Source: SZUA-254 sp964596065
Lineage (GTDB): Bacteria; Bacteroidota; Ignavibacteria; UBA10030; SZUA-254
Reading direction: 5' to 3'
DNA length: 64,000 nucleotides
Assembly: GCA_964596065.1 (NCBI GenBank)
Contig: CAZQSM010000004.1
Coordinates: forward strand, 1 to 64,000
Both the position numbers and the translations under genes were made by a program. The notes beneath the pieces were generated by a model. That model was not told where the DNA came from and did no database searches. It saw only the letters and a program-made list of their open reading frames with translations. Positions 42,078 through 50,073 of the stretch are shown here, piece by piece; position 1 is the first letter of the stretch, and each line of letters opens with the position of its first letter.

Positions 42078-44092
42078 CGGCCCGTCCCGGTCTCTCCGAC
42101 GGCCTCGAGGATGATCTCGGCGATGTCCTTCACCGCGACCCGTTCCGAGGCCTCCTTCTCCTTGACGCCGTCGGTCATCATGGTCATGCAGAAGGGACAG
42201 GCCGTGCCGATCACGTCGGGCGCGAGCCGGAGCGCCTCCTCGGTCCGTTCGACGTTGACCCTCTTCCCCGTGCTCTCCTCCATGAACATTCTCGCTCCCC
42301 CCGCCCCGCAGCAGAACCCCCGGTCGCGGTTCCGGGGCATCTCCGACAATTCGACCCCGGGGACCGACGTGAGGACGTTCCTCGGTTCATCGTAGACCTG
42401 GTTGTACCGGCCCAGGTAGCAGGAATCGTGGTAGGTGATCTTCGCCCGCTGTTCGCCCGTCAGGCGGAGCTTTCCCGATTCGATCAGGCCGAGGAGGAAC
42501 CCGCTGTGGTGGACCACTTCGTAGCGCCCGCCCAGCTGGGGGTACTCGTTCAGGAGGATGTTGAGGCAGTGCGGGCAGGTCGTGACGATCTTCGTCACGC
42601 CGTGGCCGTTCAGGACCCGGACGTTTTCCGCCATCAACGTCTGCGCGAGGTAGTCGTTCCCGGCCCTGCGCGCCGGGTCGCCGGTGCATTTCTCCTCCGG
42701 CCCGAGGATGGCGAAATCGACGCCCGCGATCTTCATGAGCGTGGCGAAGGCCTTCGTCACCTTCGTGTACCGGGCGTCGTACGCCCCGGCGCAGCCCACC
42801 CAGAAGAGGATCCGGTCAGCGCCGGCCGGCGCCGCCGCCGACATCAGCGGGATGTCGAGTCCCTCCGCCCAGTCGCTCCTCGACGAATGGCTGAAGCCCC
42901 AGGGGGTGAAATTGCGTTCGAGGTTCTGGAACGTCGCCTGCATCTCCTTCGGGAAGCGGGATTCGTTCAGGACGAGATGGCGGCGCATGTCGACGATGGC
43001 GTCGACGTGCTCGATCTGCACCGGGCACTCCTGGACGCAGGCCATGCAGGTCGTGCACGCCCAGAGTTCATCCTCGGTGATGTACCCGTCGACGAGCTGC
43101 CGGTCGGCCTCCGGGGCCGCGGCGGCGGCGCCGGCCACGAGCCGCGGGGCCTTCTCCACGAGACGCTGGCGAATGTCGACGATGATCTTCTTCGGTGAGA
43201 GCGGCTTTCCCGTGTTCGCGGCGGGGCACACGGCGGTGCAGCGCCCGCATTCCGTGCAGGTATACCCGTCGAGGAGCTGCTTCCAGGTCAGGTCTTCGAC
43301 GTCGGCCGCTCCGTACCTCGGCAGCGTCTCGTCCTGGAGGTCCAGGTTTTTCAGCGTCCCGCGGCGGCCGAGCTTCGCGAAGTAGACGTTCGGCACGGAA
43401 GAGATGACGTGCAGGTGTTTCGAGTAGGGAAGGTAGTTCAGGAACCCGAGGACGAGCGCCACGTGAAACCACCAGAAGGCGGTGAACCAGGCCGCGGCGT
43501 CGCCGCCCTCACCCCCGTCGAACAGCGAGGCCGCCGCGGTCGAAACGAAGCGCGCCTCGTTCGCCATCCGCGCGCCGCCCGCGATGTTCGAGCCGTTCTG
43601 GCCGAACATCGAGACGATGATCAGCAGGATCCAGAGGAGGATCAGCGTCGCGTCGAACCGGGAATGCCCACCCACGTCCAGGCGCGCGGGCGGCCTGATG
43701 TATCGCCTGAAGAGGGCGAAGATCGTCGAGAGCGCGACGAGGAGCCCGATCAGGTCCTGGAGGAAGGCCAGCGGAGGGTAGAGCGGGCCGAGGAAACCGA
43801 ACGTGAACCCCGGCGCGATCCCCTCCCCGAACGTCTCGAGGATGGCGCTCAGCAGGATGACGAACCCCCAGAAGATGAAGAAGTGGAGGATCCCGGCGAG
43901 CGGTTCCCGGAGGAGCTTCGTCTGTCCGAAGGCCACCGTCAGCACGTTCCGGAGCCGTTCGACCGGACGGTCCGTCCGCCCCTCCTTTCTGCCGATGCGG
44001 AGGTACCCCGCGAGCCGGCGCACGTTCAGGGCGAACAAGAGCAGCGAACCCGCCAGGACTGCGATGAAGATGAGTGATTCGGTTGCGATCAT
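42074..44092 (-). CDS. Membrane Fe-S oxidoreductase (NarI-like domain fused to HdrD/CCG domains)
   Basis: This 672-residue protein starts with a membrane domain (residues 1-260, several helices with histidines, such as GILHFFIFWGF and WFHVALVLGF) resembling the NarI/b-type cytochrome. Two 4Fe-4S clusters follow (CTECGRCTAVCP and CTTCMACVQECP), then two CCG domains (FWVGCAGAYD ... TTCPHCLN; YHDSCYLGRYN ... FCCGAGGARMFMEE ... TACPFCM). This is the layout of membrane heterodisulfide-reductase-like proteins, including those proposed as ETF:menaquinone oxidoreductases next to etfAB. No etfAB is in the window. It is third in a unit after the DUF4905-like and PhzF genes, with the rhomboid fourth. 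Confidence 0.9.
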   Translation of the reverse strand: MIATESLIFIAVLAGSLLLFALNVRRLAGYLRIGRKEGRTDRPVERLRNVLTVAFGQTKLLREPLAGILHFFIFWGFVILLSAILETFGEGIAPGFTFGFLGPLYPPLAFLQDLIGLLVALSTIFALFRRYIRPPARLDVGGHSRFDATLILLWILLIIVSMFGQNGSNIAGGARMANEARFVSTAAASLFDGGEGGDAAAWFTAFWWFHVALVLGFLNYLPYSKHLHVISSVPNVYFAKLGRRGTLKNLDLQDETLPRYGAADVEDLTWKQLLDGYTCTECGRCTAVCPAANTGKPLSPKKIIVDIRQRLVEKAPRLVAGAAAAAPEADRQLVDGYITEDELWACTTCMACVQECPVQIEHVDAIVDMRRHLVLNESRFPKEMQATFQNLERNFTPWGFSHSSRSDWAEGLDIPLMSAAAPAGADRILFWVGCAGAYDARYTKVTKAFATLMKIAGVDFAILGPEEKCTGDPARRAGNDYLAQTLMAENVRVLNGHGVTKIVTTCPHCLNILLNEYPQLGGRYEVVHHSGFLLGLIESGKLRLTGEQRAKITYHDSCYLGRYNQVYDEPRNVLTSVPGVELSEMPRNRDRGFCCGAGGARMFMEESTGKRVNVERTEEALRLAPDVIGTACPFCMTMMTDGVKEKEASERVAVKDIAEIILEAVGETGTGR

Positions 44093-44106
44093 AATCCGGC
44101 CGGTCC

Positions 44107-45012
44107 TTAGTCGTGAACGATCATCTCGCCGCGCAGCACGGTGACCGCGGGCCCTCCGATCCGCACGGAGTTCGCCTTCCCGTCCTGCCCCGTGACGTCG
44201 ACGAAGACCCGGCCCCTCCGGGCGATCGCGTCCCCCTGTTCGCCCTGGAAGGAGCAGACCCCGTCAGCGGGGGTGAGGAGACCGTGATCGTGGAGGATCA
44301 CTCCCAGCGGGCCGTGCGAGGAGCCCGTGACGGGATCCTCGTTGATGCCGCAGTTGGGCGCGAAAAACCTCGAATGGACCTTCGAATCGCGGTCGATCGT
44401 CTCGAGCGTGTAGAGGCAGAGCCCCGACAGGTTCCGGGCCGTGAGGAACGCGGAGATGTTGAGAAAGTTTGGCTTCAGCGTGAAGAGCGTGTGCAGCCTC
44501 CTGATCATGACGTACAGGTACGTCTCCTTCATGATCGGCACCCGGTTGTCGAATTCCACCGACGGGACCGCCAGGAGCCGGACGAGGTCGACCTTCAGGT
44601 GCGGCACCTTCTCGAACGCCGGCACGCGCAGGCCGAGGTAGACGATCGTCGACGATTCCCCCCGCTCGACCTTCACCGGCAGGTTGCCGTCTGCGGTCTC
44701 GAGGCTGAACGCGTAGGTTCCGGGGGCGGTCATCCCGAGGCGTCGCTCCTCCGCGAGCACGTGGAACGCGGCCACCGTCGCGTGGCCGCAGAGCGGGACC
44801 TCGACCGTCGGCGTGAACCACCGGACCCTGACGTCGGCGCCAGGCTTTGTCGGAGGGAGGACGAACGCCGTTTCCGAGAGGTTCATTTCGCGCGCGATCG
44901 ACTGCATCTGGGCCTGGCTCAGCGCCGCCCCTTCGAGCACGACCCCGGCCGGGTTCCCGGTATGGGGAACGGACGTGAACGCGTCAACCTGCCTGATGTC
45001 GACCGATATCAT
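44107..45012 (-). CDS. PhzF-family isomerase-like protein
   Basis: This 301-residue protein starts MISVDIRQVDAFTSVPHTGNPAGVV and contains NLSETAFVLPP (the catalytic glutamate of the PhzF family), RWFTPTVEVPLCGHATVAA and the C-terminal INEDPVTGSSHGPLGV. The two-domain diaminopimelate-epimerase fold is implied. Characterised PhzF isomerises a phenazine precursor, but most bacterial members have unknown substrates, and no phenazine genes are present here. The ATG at 45012 overlaps the upstream stop as ATGA. AGGTG lies upstream as SD. Confidence 0.9.
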   Translation of the reverse strand: MISVDIRQVDAFTSVPHTGNPAGVVLEGAALSQAQMQSIAREMNLSETAFVLPPTKPGADVRVRWFTPTVEVPLCGHATVAAFHVLAEERRLGMTAPGTYAFSLETADGNLPVKVERGESSTIVYLGLRVPAFEKVPHLKVDLVRLLAVPSVEFDNRVPIMKETYLYVMIRRLHTLFTLKPNFLNISAFLTARNLSGLCLYTLETIDRDSKVHSRFFAPNCGINEDPVTGSSHGPLGVILHDHGLLTPADGVCSFQGEQGDAIARRGRVFVDVTGQDGKANSVRIGGPAVTVLRGEMIVHD

Positions 45013-45842
45013 GTGGCACCTGCGGTGGAAAGAGAAAATGACCTGATGGTCGTCCGGTTCCTGACGTACACGATCCGGTCGTCCGCCCGGAAAAAGGTCG
45101 CGCCCGCCGGCAGCGAGAGCCCGTCGCACACCAGGTCGCGGAAGAGTATTTCCCCCGTCGGGGCGTCGAGGACGAACAGGTGTTCCCGGAGCGTCCGCGC
45201 CTGACCGGCCCCCTGGACCGTCTCGTACCAGTTACTGATTTCCGCGCCGCCCACGAGCATCGCGCCGCCCGGTTCGAGCAGTGCTCCTGCCGGAAACGCG
45301 CCCGCGACCGTGGGGTGCAGTTCGGGGACGAGGTCCGCGTTCCCGACGTCGATCCCCCATGTCGTCGCGTGGTCCGGACGGAACGCGGGGAGCTCCCCGG
45401 CGGGTACCTCACGGACCACTCCGCCGGTGAGCAGGTCGATCTCGTAATACGCCCTGCGATCGAACAGCTCCTTCGACGCGAAGACGGAGCCGCCGCTGGC
45501 GAATCCGAATGCGAGGTCGGGGTTCTCCCAGATCGGATCGCCGCTCGAAGCATCGATCGCCACGATCTTCCCGTGGTCCGGCATGCTGGGGACCGGATAG
45601 TCGTGGAGGAAGAGGATCCCCCCGTGTACGGCTTCGATCCCGGTCCACCAGGGCTGCGAAACCCCTTTCCCCTGCCAGTGGACGCGGCCGTCGTCGAGCG
45701 AGACGCAGAAGAACGTGACGCGTTTGTTCCCGAGGTCCCGCGCTTCGCCGATGATCCTCCGGTCCTCGAGTGGGACGATCTTCCATACGTTGGCCCGGGC
45801 GTCGTAGTCCCAGAGGCCGCGGACGCCCCTCCCGCTACCCAT
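45009..45842 (-). CDS. DUF4905-like protein (PQQ-propeller-like)
   Basis: This 277-residue protein begins MGSGRGVRGLWDYDARANVWKIV and contains repeated strand patterns like VTFFCVSLDDGRVHWQGKG, IVAIDASSGDPIWENPDL and LFVLDAPTGEILFRDLV, as in beta-propellers. It resembles DUF4905 proteins of Chlorobi/Ignavibacteria-type genomes, from memory of sequence character. No signal peptide is visible, so it is probably cytosolic. The ATG at 45842 is supported by the promoter about 40 nt upstream. Function is unknown; it heads the unit including PhzF. Confidence 0.78.
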   Translation of the reverse strand: MGSGRGVRGLWDYDARANVWKIVPLEDRRIIGEARDLGNKRVTFFCVSLDDGRVHWQGKGVSQPWWTGIEAVHGGILFLHDYPVPSMPDHGKIVAIDASSGDPIWENPDLAFGFASGGSVFASKELFDRRAYYEIDLLTGGVVREVPAGELPAFRPDHATTWGIDVGNADLVPELHPTVAGAFPAGALLEPGGAMLVGGAEISNWYETVQGAGQARTLREHLFVLDAPTGEILFRDLVCDGLSLPAGATFFRADDRIVYVRNRTTIRSFSLSTAGAT

Positions 45843-45882
45843 ACCGTGCCTGCTGATCGATGTGGATGATGATGTCGGTGAT

Positions 45883-45911
45883 AAGATACACATCGAGGGG
45901 GGAAATATCAA
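45883..45911 (-). promoter_or_regulatory. Promoter of the DUF4905-PhzF-oxidoreductase unit
   Basis: Minus-strand -35 TTGATA (45911-45906) is five of six to consensus. A 17-bp spacer and -10 TATCTT (45888-45883) follow. The start site near 45876 gives a leader of about 34 nt to the ATG at 45842. Confidence 0.65.
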
Positions 45912-45954
45912 TTGTTTCCTACGCGTAAATAAATAATTGCGAAGCCGGCGCGGG

Positions 45955-46605
45955 TCACCCCTGCAATGATGGAGTCAGAGATTTGAGAAATTCCCTCATC
46001 CCGGAAAAGGCGGCCCGGCGGTGGCTGATCGCATTTTTTTCTGCGAAGGAAAGCGAGGCGAACGAAACGTCGTACCCGTCAGGAATGAACAACGGATCAT
46101 AACCGAACCCTCCCCCCCCGAGCGGCTCGTCGGCGATCCTCCCGTGGCAGTTCCCCTGCGTGACCTTCTCCATTCCCGGACCGACGCAGGCGGCGACGCA
46201 TCGGAACCGCGCCCGCCGCGCCGCCGGCCCTCGCGCCCGCGACAGGAGCGAGAGCAGTTTCCTGTTGTTGTCGTCGTAGGTCGCGTCATCGCCGGCAAAG
46301 CGCGCGGAGCGGACACCCGGCGCGCCGCCGAGGAAATCGACTTCCAGCCCGGAATCATCCGACAGCGTCATGAGGCCGGTCAGCGCGTAGACCGTCCTGG
46401 CCTTGATCAGCGCGTTCTCTTCGAGCGTTTCGCCCGTCTCCGGGATTTCAGGGATCTCCGGGAATGGCGACCGGCCCGGGATACCAGCGATCTCGTCCAG
46501 ACCGTGGATCGGCGCCGGAAGCGACGACAGGAGGGCGCGGATCTCCCGGAGTTTCCCCGGATTGCGCGTGGCGAGGATGATCAGACCGGATCCGGGACGG
46601 GACAT
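45955..46605 (-). CDS. rdgB: Non-canonical purine NTP pyrophosphatase (RdgB/HAM1)
   Basis: The 216-residue protein has the HAM1 family motifs: ILATRNPGKLREI at the start (nucleotide site), GETLEENALIKARTVY, LSDDSGLEVDFLGGAPGVRSARFAG, and the closing GFGYDPLFIPDG with FASLSFAEKNAISHRRAAF. It hydrolyses dITP/XTP to protect nucleic acids. A proline/glutamate repeat (PEIPEIPE) near residue 50 is unusual. The ATG at 46605 is 14 nt after the radA stop. It is the last gene of the leuS-radA unit. Confidence 0.95.
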   Translation of the reverse strand: MSRPGSGLIILATRNPGKLREIRALLSSLPAPIHGLDEIAGIPGRSPFPEIPEIPETGETLEENALIKARTVYALTGLMTLSDDSGLEVDFLGGAPGVRSARFAGDDATYDDNNRKLLSLLSRARGPAARRARFRCVAACVGPGMEKVTQGNCHGRIADEPLGGGGFGYDPLFIPDGYDVSFASLSFAEKNAISHRRAAFSGMREFLKSLTPSLQG

Positions 46606-46619
46606 CGCGGGGCGCCGGG

Positions 46620-47990
46620 TCACCGGAGCAGGTATTCCCTCAGGTCCTCCACCCGCTCCACGCCGTGGAGGGCGATCCGCCCCTTCGGGGCGTTCCTGAG
46701 GTTGTTCAGCGGGAGGATGAAATGCTCGAACCCGAGTTTGTCCGCCTCCTGGATCCGTTTTTCGATCTGCCCGACGCTCCTGATTTCCCCGCCGAGGCCG
46801 ATCTCCCCGACCGCGACCGTCTGCGATCCGACGGCGACGTCCTTCAGGCTCGAAATGATGGAGGCCGCGATGCCGAGGTCGAGGCCCGGCTCGTCGATGC
46901 GGACACCGCCGGCGATGTTCACGAAGACGTCGTATCCCCCCATGTTCATCCCGAGACGCTTCTCGAGGACTGCCAGGAGGTGGCCCAGGCGCCGGTAATC
47001 GAACCCGGTGGTGTTCCGCTGGGGGACGGTAAAGTTCGTCGACGAAACGAGCGCCTGCACCTCCACGAGGATCGGCCGGGTCCCCTCGAGCGCGGCCACG
47101 ACGGTGGAACCGGAGGCGCCGACCGAGCGCTCCGAGAGGAAGACCTCGGACGGGTTGAGGACCTCCCGCAGGCCCGCGGCGCGCATTTCGAACACCCCGA
47201 TCTCGTTGGTGGAGCCGAAACGGTTTTTCGATGCTCGCAGGATCCTGTAGGCGAAATGCCGGTCGCCCTCGAACTGGATCACCGTGTCGACCATGTGCTC
47301 GATGACCTTCGGCCCGGCGATGAATCCGTCCTTGGTGACGTGGCCGATGAGAAAGAGGGGGATGCCGAGCTCCTTGGCCGCCCTCGTCAGGAGGGCCGCC
47401 GATTCCCGCACCTGCGCGACGCTTCCCGGCGAGCCGTCCAGGACAGGACGGTACATCGTCTGGATCGAATCGATCACGATCAGCCCGGGGGCCGATCGCG
47501 CGACCACCTCCGCGACCGCGTCCGCGTCGGTTTCCGTGAAGACCAGGAGGTTCGAGGCGCCGGCGAAACCGAGCCGGCCGGCGCGGAGCTTGATCTGCGT
47601 GGGGGATTCCTCGCCCGAAACGTAGAGGATCGGCAGCGGCGAGATCGCCGCCGCCAGCTGCATCATGAGCGTCGATTTTCCGATCCCCGGGTCCCCGCCG
47701 AGCAGCGTGACCGAGCCGGGAACGATACCCCCTCCCAGCACCCGGTCGAACTCGCCGATCCCCGTCGATAGCCGCGCCCCCTCGGCCGACGCCACCTCCG
47801 AGAGGGGCACCGGACGGGCCGCCCCGCGCGAAGGCGCTGGGCGCGACGCCCGCGGGGGGCTTTTCAGCTCCTCCACGAGTGTGTTCCACCCCTCGCAGTT
47901 CGGACAGCGGCCGATCCATCGGGGGGATTCGTATCCGCACGCCTGGCAGGCGTAGACCGATCGGGGCTTCGCGGGTCCGGACTTCTTCAG
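46620..47990 (-). CDS. radA: DNA repair protein RadA, probable CTG start
   Basis: This 456-residue protein has the N-terminal zinc-finger (YACQACGYESPRWIGRCPNC), Walker A GGDPGIGKSTL, the KNRFG motif (RASKNRFGS) and a C-terminal Lon-like domain. It processes recombination intermediates. No ATG, GTG or TTG lies at a family-typical position. A CTG at 47990 overlaps the nadK stop (CTGA) and has a perfect GGAGG 7 nt upstream, leaving 14 residues before the first cysteine, as in other RadAs. The nearest alternative is a GTG about 14 codons upstream in frame without a good SD. The rare CTG start is therefore preferred. Confidence 0.85.
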   Translation of the reverse strand: MKKSGPAKPRSVYACQACGYESPRWIGRCPNCEGWNTLVEELKSPPRASRPAPSRGAARPVPLSEVASAEGARLSTGIGEFDRVLGGGIVPGSVTLLGGDPGIGKSTLMMQLAAAISPLPILYVSGEESPTQIKLRAGRLGFAGASNLLVFTETDADAVAEVVARSAPGLIVIDSIQTMYRPVLDGSPGSVAQVRESAALLTRAAKELGIPLFLIGHVTKDGFIAGPKVIEHMVDTVIQFEGDRHFAYRILRASKNRFGSTNEIGVFEMRAAGLREVLNPSEVFLSERSVGASGSTVVAALEGTRPILVEVQALVSSTNFTVPQRNTTGFDYRRLGHLLAVLEKRLGMNMGGYDVFVNIAGGVRIDEPGLDLGIAASIISSLKDVAVGSQTVAVGEIGLGGEIRSVGQIEKRIQEADKLGFEHFILPLNNLRNAPKGRIALHGVERVEDLREYLLR

Positions 47991-48874
47991 CGGCGATCCT
48001 CCCTCCCGGTCCGGAGGTCCCTTCCCCACATCAACTTCGACCGGAGCAGGTCGAAAAACGAACCCTTCCTCCACCGGACGAGCCGGACGACGAACCGGGC
48101 GCGCCGGATGGTGCATTCCACCGGGGTCCGGCAGAATTTTTCCACCTGGCCGTCGGCGGTGATATGGACCTCGGGCGGACCCTCGCGGACGTTGACGCGG
48201 ACGACGCTGTCGGACGGGATGATCACGGGCCGCGCGGTCAGCGTGTGGGGGGAAATGGCGACCAGCGTGATCACGTCGCTCTTCGGCGAGACGATCGGCC
48301 CCCCGGTGGCGAGGGAATACCCGGTGGAGCCCGTCGGGGTCGTCACGATGATGCCGTTGGCCTCGTAGGTGACGAGGTAATCGTCGTTCACGTGCGTTTC
48401 GAAGTCGATGACGCGGGCCGAGGCGCCCCGGTCGATCGCGATTTCGTTCAGCGCTGTCAGCGGCTCCGGGTCTCCCCCGACGTACGCCTCCAGGGCGAGG
48501 CGTTCCTCGACCTCGTACCGGCCGTTTCCGATGTCGGCGAGGCATCCCTCGACCTCCGACACCGACACCTCCGCCAGGAAACCAAGCTTTCCGAGGTTGA
48601 TGCCGAGGATGGGGAGTTCCTTCGGTCCGATCGCCCTCGCGGCCGCGAGGATCGTCCCGTCCCCGCCGAGCACGATCACCATCGTCGCGCGTTCGAGCAG
48701 TTCCCCCATCGGCACGCCGGGTCCCGCCGCGGCGATCCCCGCGCGGAGCGCGGGCCCCCCGATCTCCTCGTGGACGCAGAAGGGGGCCCCGGTCGAACCG
48801 AGCGCCGCGACGAGCGTCGAGAGCACCTTCAGGCTCTCCGCCTTCGTGGGATTGCCGATGATGCCGTAGGTCAT
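47987..48874 (-). CDS. nadK: NAD kinase
   Basis: This 295-residue protein has VIVLGGDGTILAAAR (GGDGT), NEIAIDRG and TPTGSTGYSLATGGPI, the complete NAD kinase signature set. It phosphorylates NAD to NADP in the cytosol. The ATG at 48874 overlaps the DUF1844 stop (ATGA). Its stop overlaps the radA start (CTGA). The C-terminus ends with RSKLMWGRDLRTGREDRR. Confidence 0.95.
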   Translation of the reverse strand: MTYGIIGNPTKAESLKVLSTLVAALGSTGAPFCVHEEIGGPALRAGIAAAGPGVPMGELLERATMVIVLGGDGTILAAARAIGPKELPILGINLGKLGFLAEVSVSEVEGCLADIGNGRYEVEERLALEAYVGGDPEPLTALNEIAIDRGASARVIDFETHVNDDYLVTYEANGIIVTTPTGSTGYSLATGGPIVSPKSDVITLVAISPHTLTARPVIIPSDSVVRVNVREGPPEVHITADGQVEKFCRTPVECTIRRARFVVRLVRWRKGSFFDLLRSKLMWGRDLRTGREDRR

Positions 48875-49254
48875 CGGCTGCTCCCGGACCCGGGAGCGGG
48901 AGGGTCGGGCGCCGGAGATTCGGGATCGTGAGGCCCGGGTGCCGTAGAGCCGGGCGCCGGAGGCCCGGGCGCCGGAGGGGCGGGCGCCGCCGGCTTCGAC
49001 GCCTCGTCGACGTAATTCAGCCTGAGGTCCCGGAGGAGCGTCGTAAACATCTGTTCCTCGGAGGGAGAGAGGTTACCCTTCATCCTCCTGTGCAAGACGT
49101 CGAGGATGTCGATCGAAATCCGCGCCTGGTCGAGGTCGCGCTCCACGGTCCCGGTCACGGGGCTCCGGAGCTTCCCCATCTGCTGGAGGGCGGCGGTCTG
49201 AAACATCAGCGCGACCTGCGTCAGCAGGAGTTCGTCTTTTTCCCGTTCGTTCAT
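48871..49254 (-). CDS. DUF1844 protein with Pro/Ala/Gly-rich tail
   Basis: This 127-residue product starts MNEREKDELLLTQVALMFQTAALQQMGK, the DUF1844 helical core (about residues 1-75, including ARISIDILDVLHRRMKGNLS). A low-complexity tail follows, built from PAPG/PPAPG units (about 45 residues). The DUF1844 core is of unknown function. The DNA of the tail is an imperfect short-period repeat (48885-48990). The ATG at 49254 is preferred over a TTG at 49275. It overlaps nadK by 4 nt. Confidence 0.85.
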   Translation of the reverse strand: MNEREKDELLLTQVALMFQTAALQQMGKLRSPVTGTVERDLDQARISIDILDVLHRRMKGNLSPSEEQMFTTLLRDLRLNYVDEASKPAAPAPPAPGPPAPGSTAPGPHDPESPAPDPPAPGSGSSR

Positions 49255-49299
49255 CGTCGTGTGCTGTGGTTTCAAGTGTATACAAAATGGGCGTGAATA

Positions 49300-50073
49300 T
49301 CAACGTGGCGGAGCCATGCTCCGTTCCGCCAGCTTCGCGTATTTCACGAAGACGTATGACGCCGAGAGCAGGCAGAGCGTGAGCCCGTGCACGCCGTCCA
49401 GGAACCCGAGCCGGAAGAAGTACATTTTCAGGAACTGGAACGGCGGCCTGAGGACGAGGTCGGAGATCGAGGCCCGGCGGCCCCGCTCCAGGAGGTCCTC
49501 CGCTCCGAGCGTCGTGTACCGGTCGAACTTGCTGAAGTAGTGGAACAGGTTGTCGTCGGTGTGATGCTCGAGGTCATTCCGGAGCCTGCCCGGCTCGCCG
49601 TCGAACAGCAGCCGTTCGTGCACGCGGGCCGCGTCGTACCGTGCCTCCCCGTTCCTGAACAGCCGGGGGACGAATCCGGGATACCACCCGCAGTGGCGGA
49701 TCCAGCGGCCGAGGAAATAGGCCCGCCTCGCCACCTCGTACACCCCCGGCGCGGTGCGGGCAGCGCCCGAGACGATCCCGCCGATCTCCCCGGCCAGCCC
49801 GGGAGTGACCCGCTCGTCGGCGTCGACGACCAGGACCCATTCCCCCGTCGCGCGATCCAGCGCCTCGTTCCTGGCGTGGCCGTACCCCTTCCAGGGCGCG
49901 ACGACAACCTCCGCGCCCCGTTCACGCGCGATGGCGGCCGTGCGGTCCGTGCTGCCCGAATCGAGGACGATGACCTCGTCCGCCCATCCGAGCGCATCAA
50001 GGCAGGGGCCGATGTTCCGCTCTTCGTTCAGCGTGATGACGATCGCGGTGAGGGTCCGGGGCCGGATCGTCAC
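49300..50073 (-). CDS. Glycosyltransferase family 2 (KdtX/WaaE-like)
   Basis: This 257-residue protein has a GT-A fold with TAIVITLNEERNIGPCLDAL, EVIVLDSGSTDRTAAIA, GYGHARNEALDRATGEWVLVVDADERV (metal site DAD) and HERLLFDGEPGRLRND. These match small LPS-core glycosyltransferases of the WaaE/KdtX type. The C-terminal part is a hydrophobic helix (LTLCLLSASYVFVKY). It overlaps the O-antigen ligase gene start by 4 nt. The precise sugar is unknown. Confidence 0.88.
   Translation of the reverse strand: MTIRPRTLTAIVITLNEERNIGPCLDALGWADEVIVLDSGSTDRTAAIARERGAEVVVAPWKGYGHARNEALDRATGEWVLVVDADERVTPGLAGEIGGIVSGAARTAPGVYEVARRAYFLGRWIRHCGWYPGFVPRLFRNGEARYDAARVHERLLFDGEPGRLRNDLEHHTDDNLFHYFSKFDRYTTLGAEDLLERGRRASISDLVLRPPFQFLKMYFFRLGFLDGVHGLTLCLLSASYVFVKYAKLAERSMAPPR

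Noticed and set aside
45955..47940. rdgB read as a 661-residue fusion
   Set aside because: The upstream part is the radA region read out of frame. The HAM1 domain starts at the ATG at 46605 and radA occupies its own frame.
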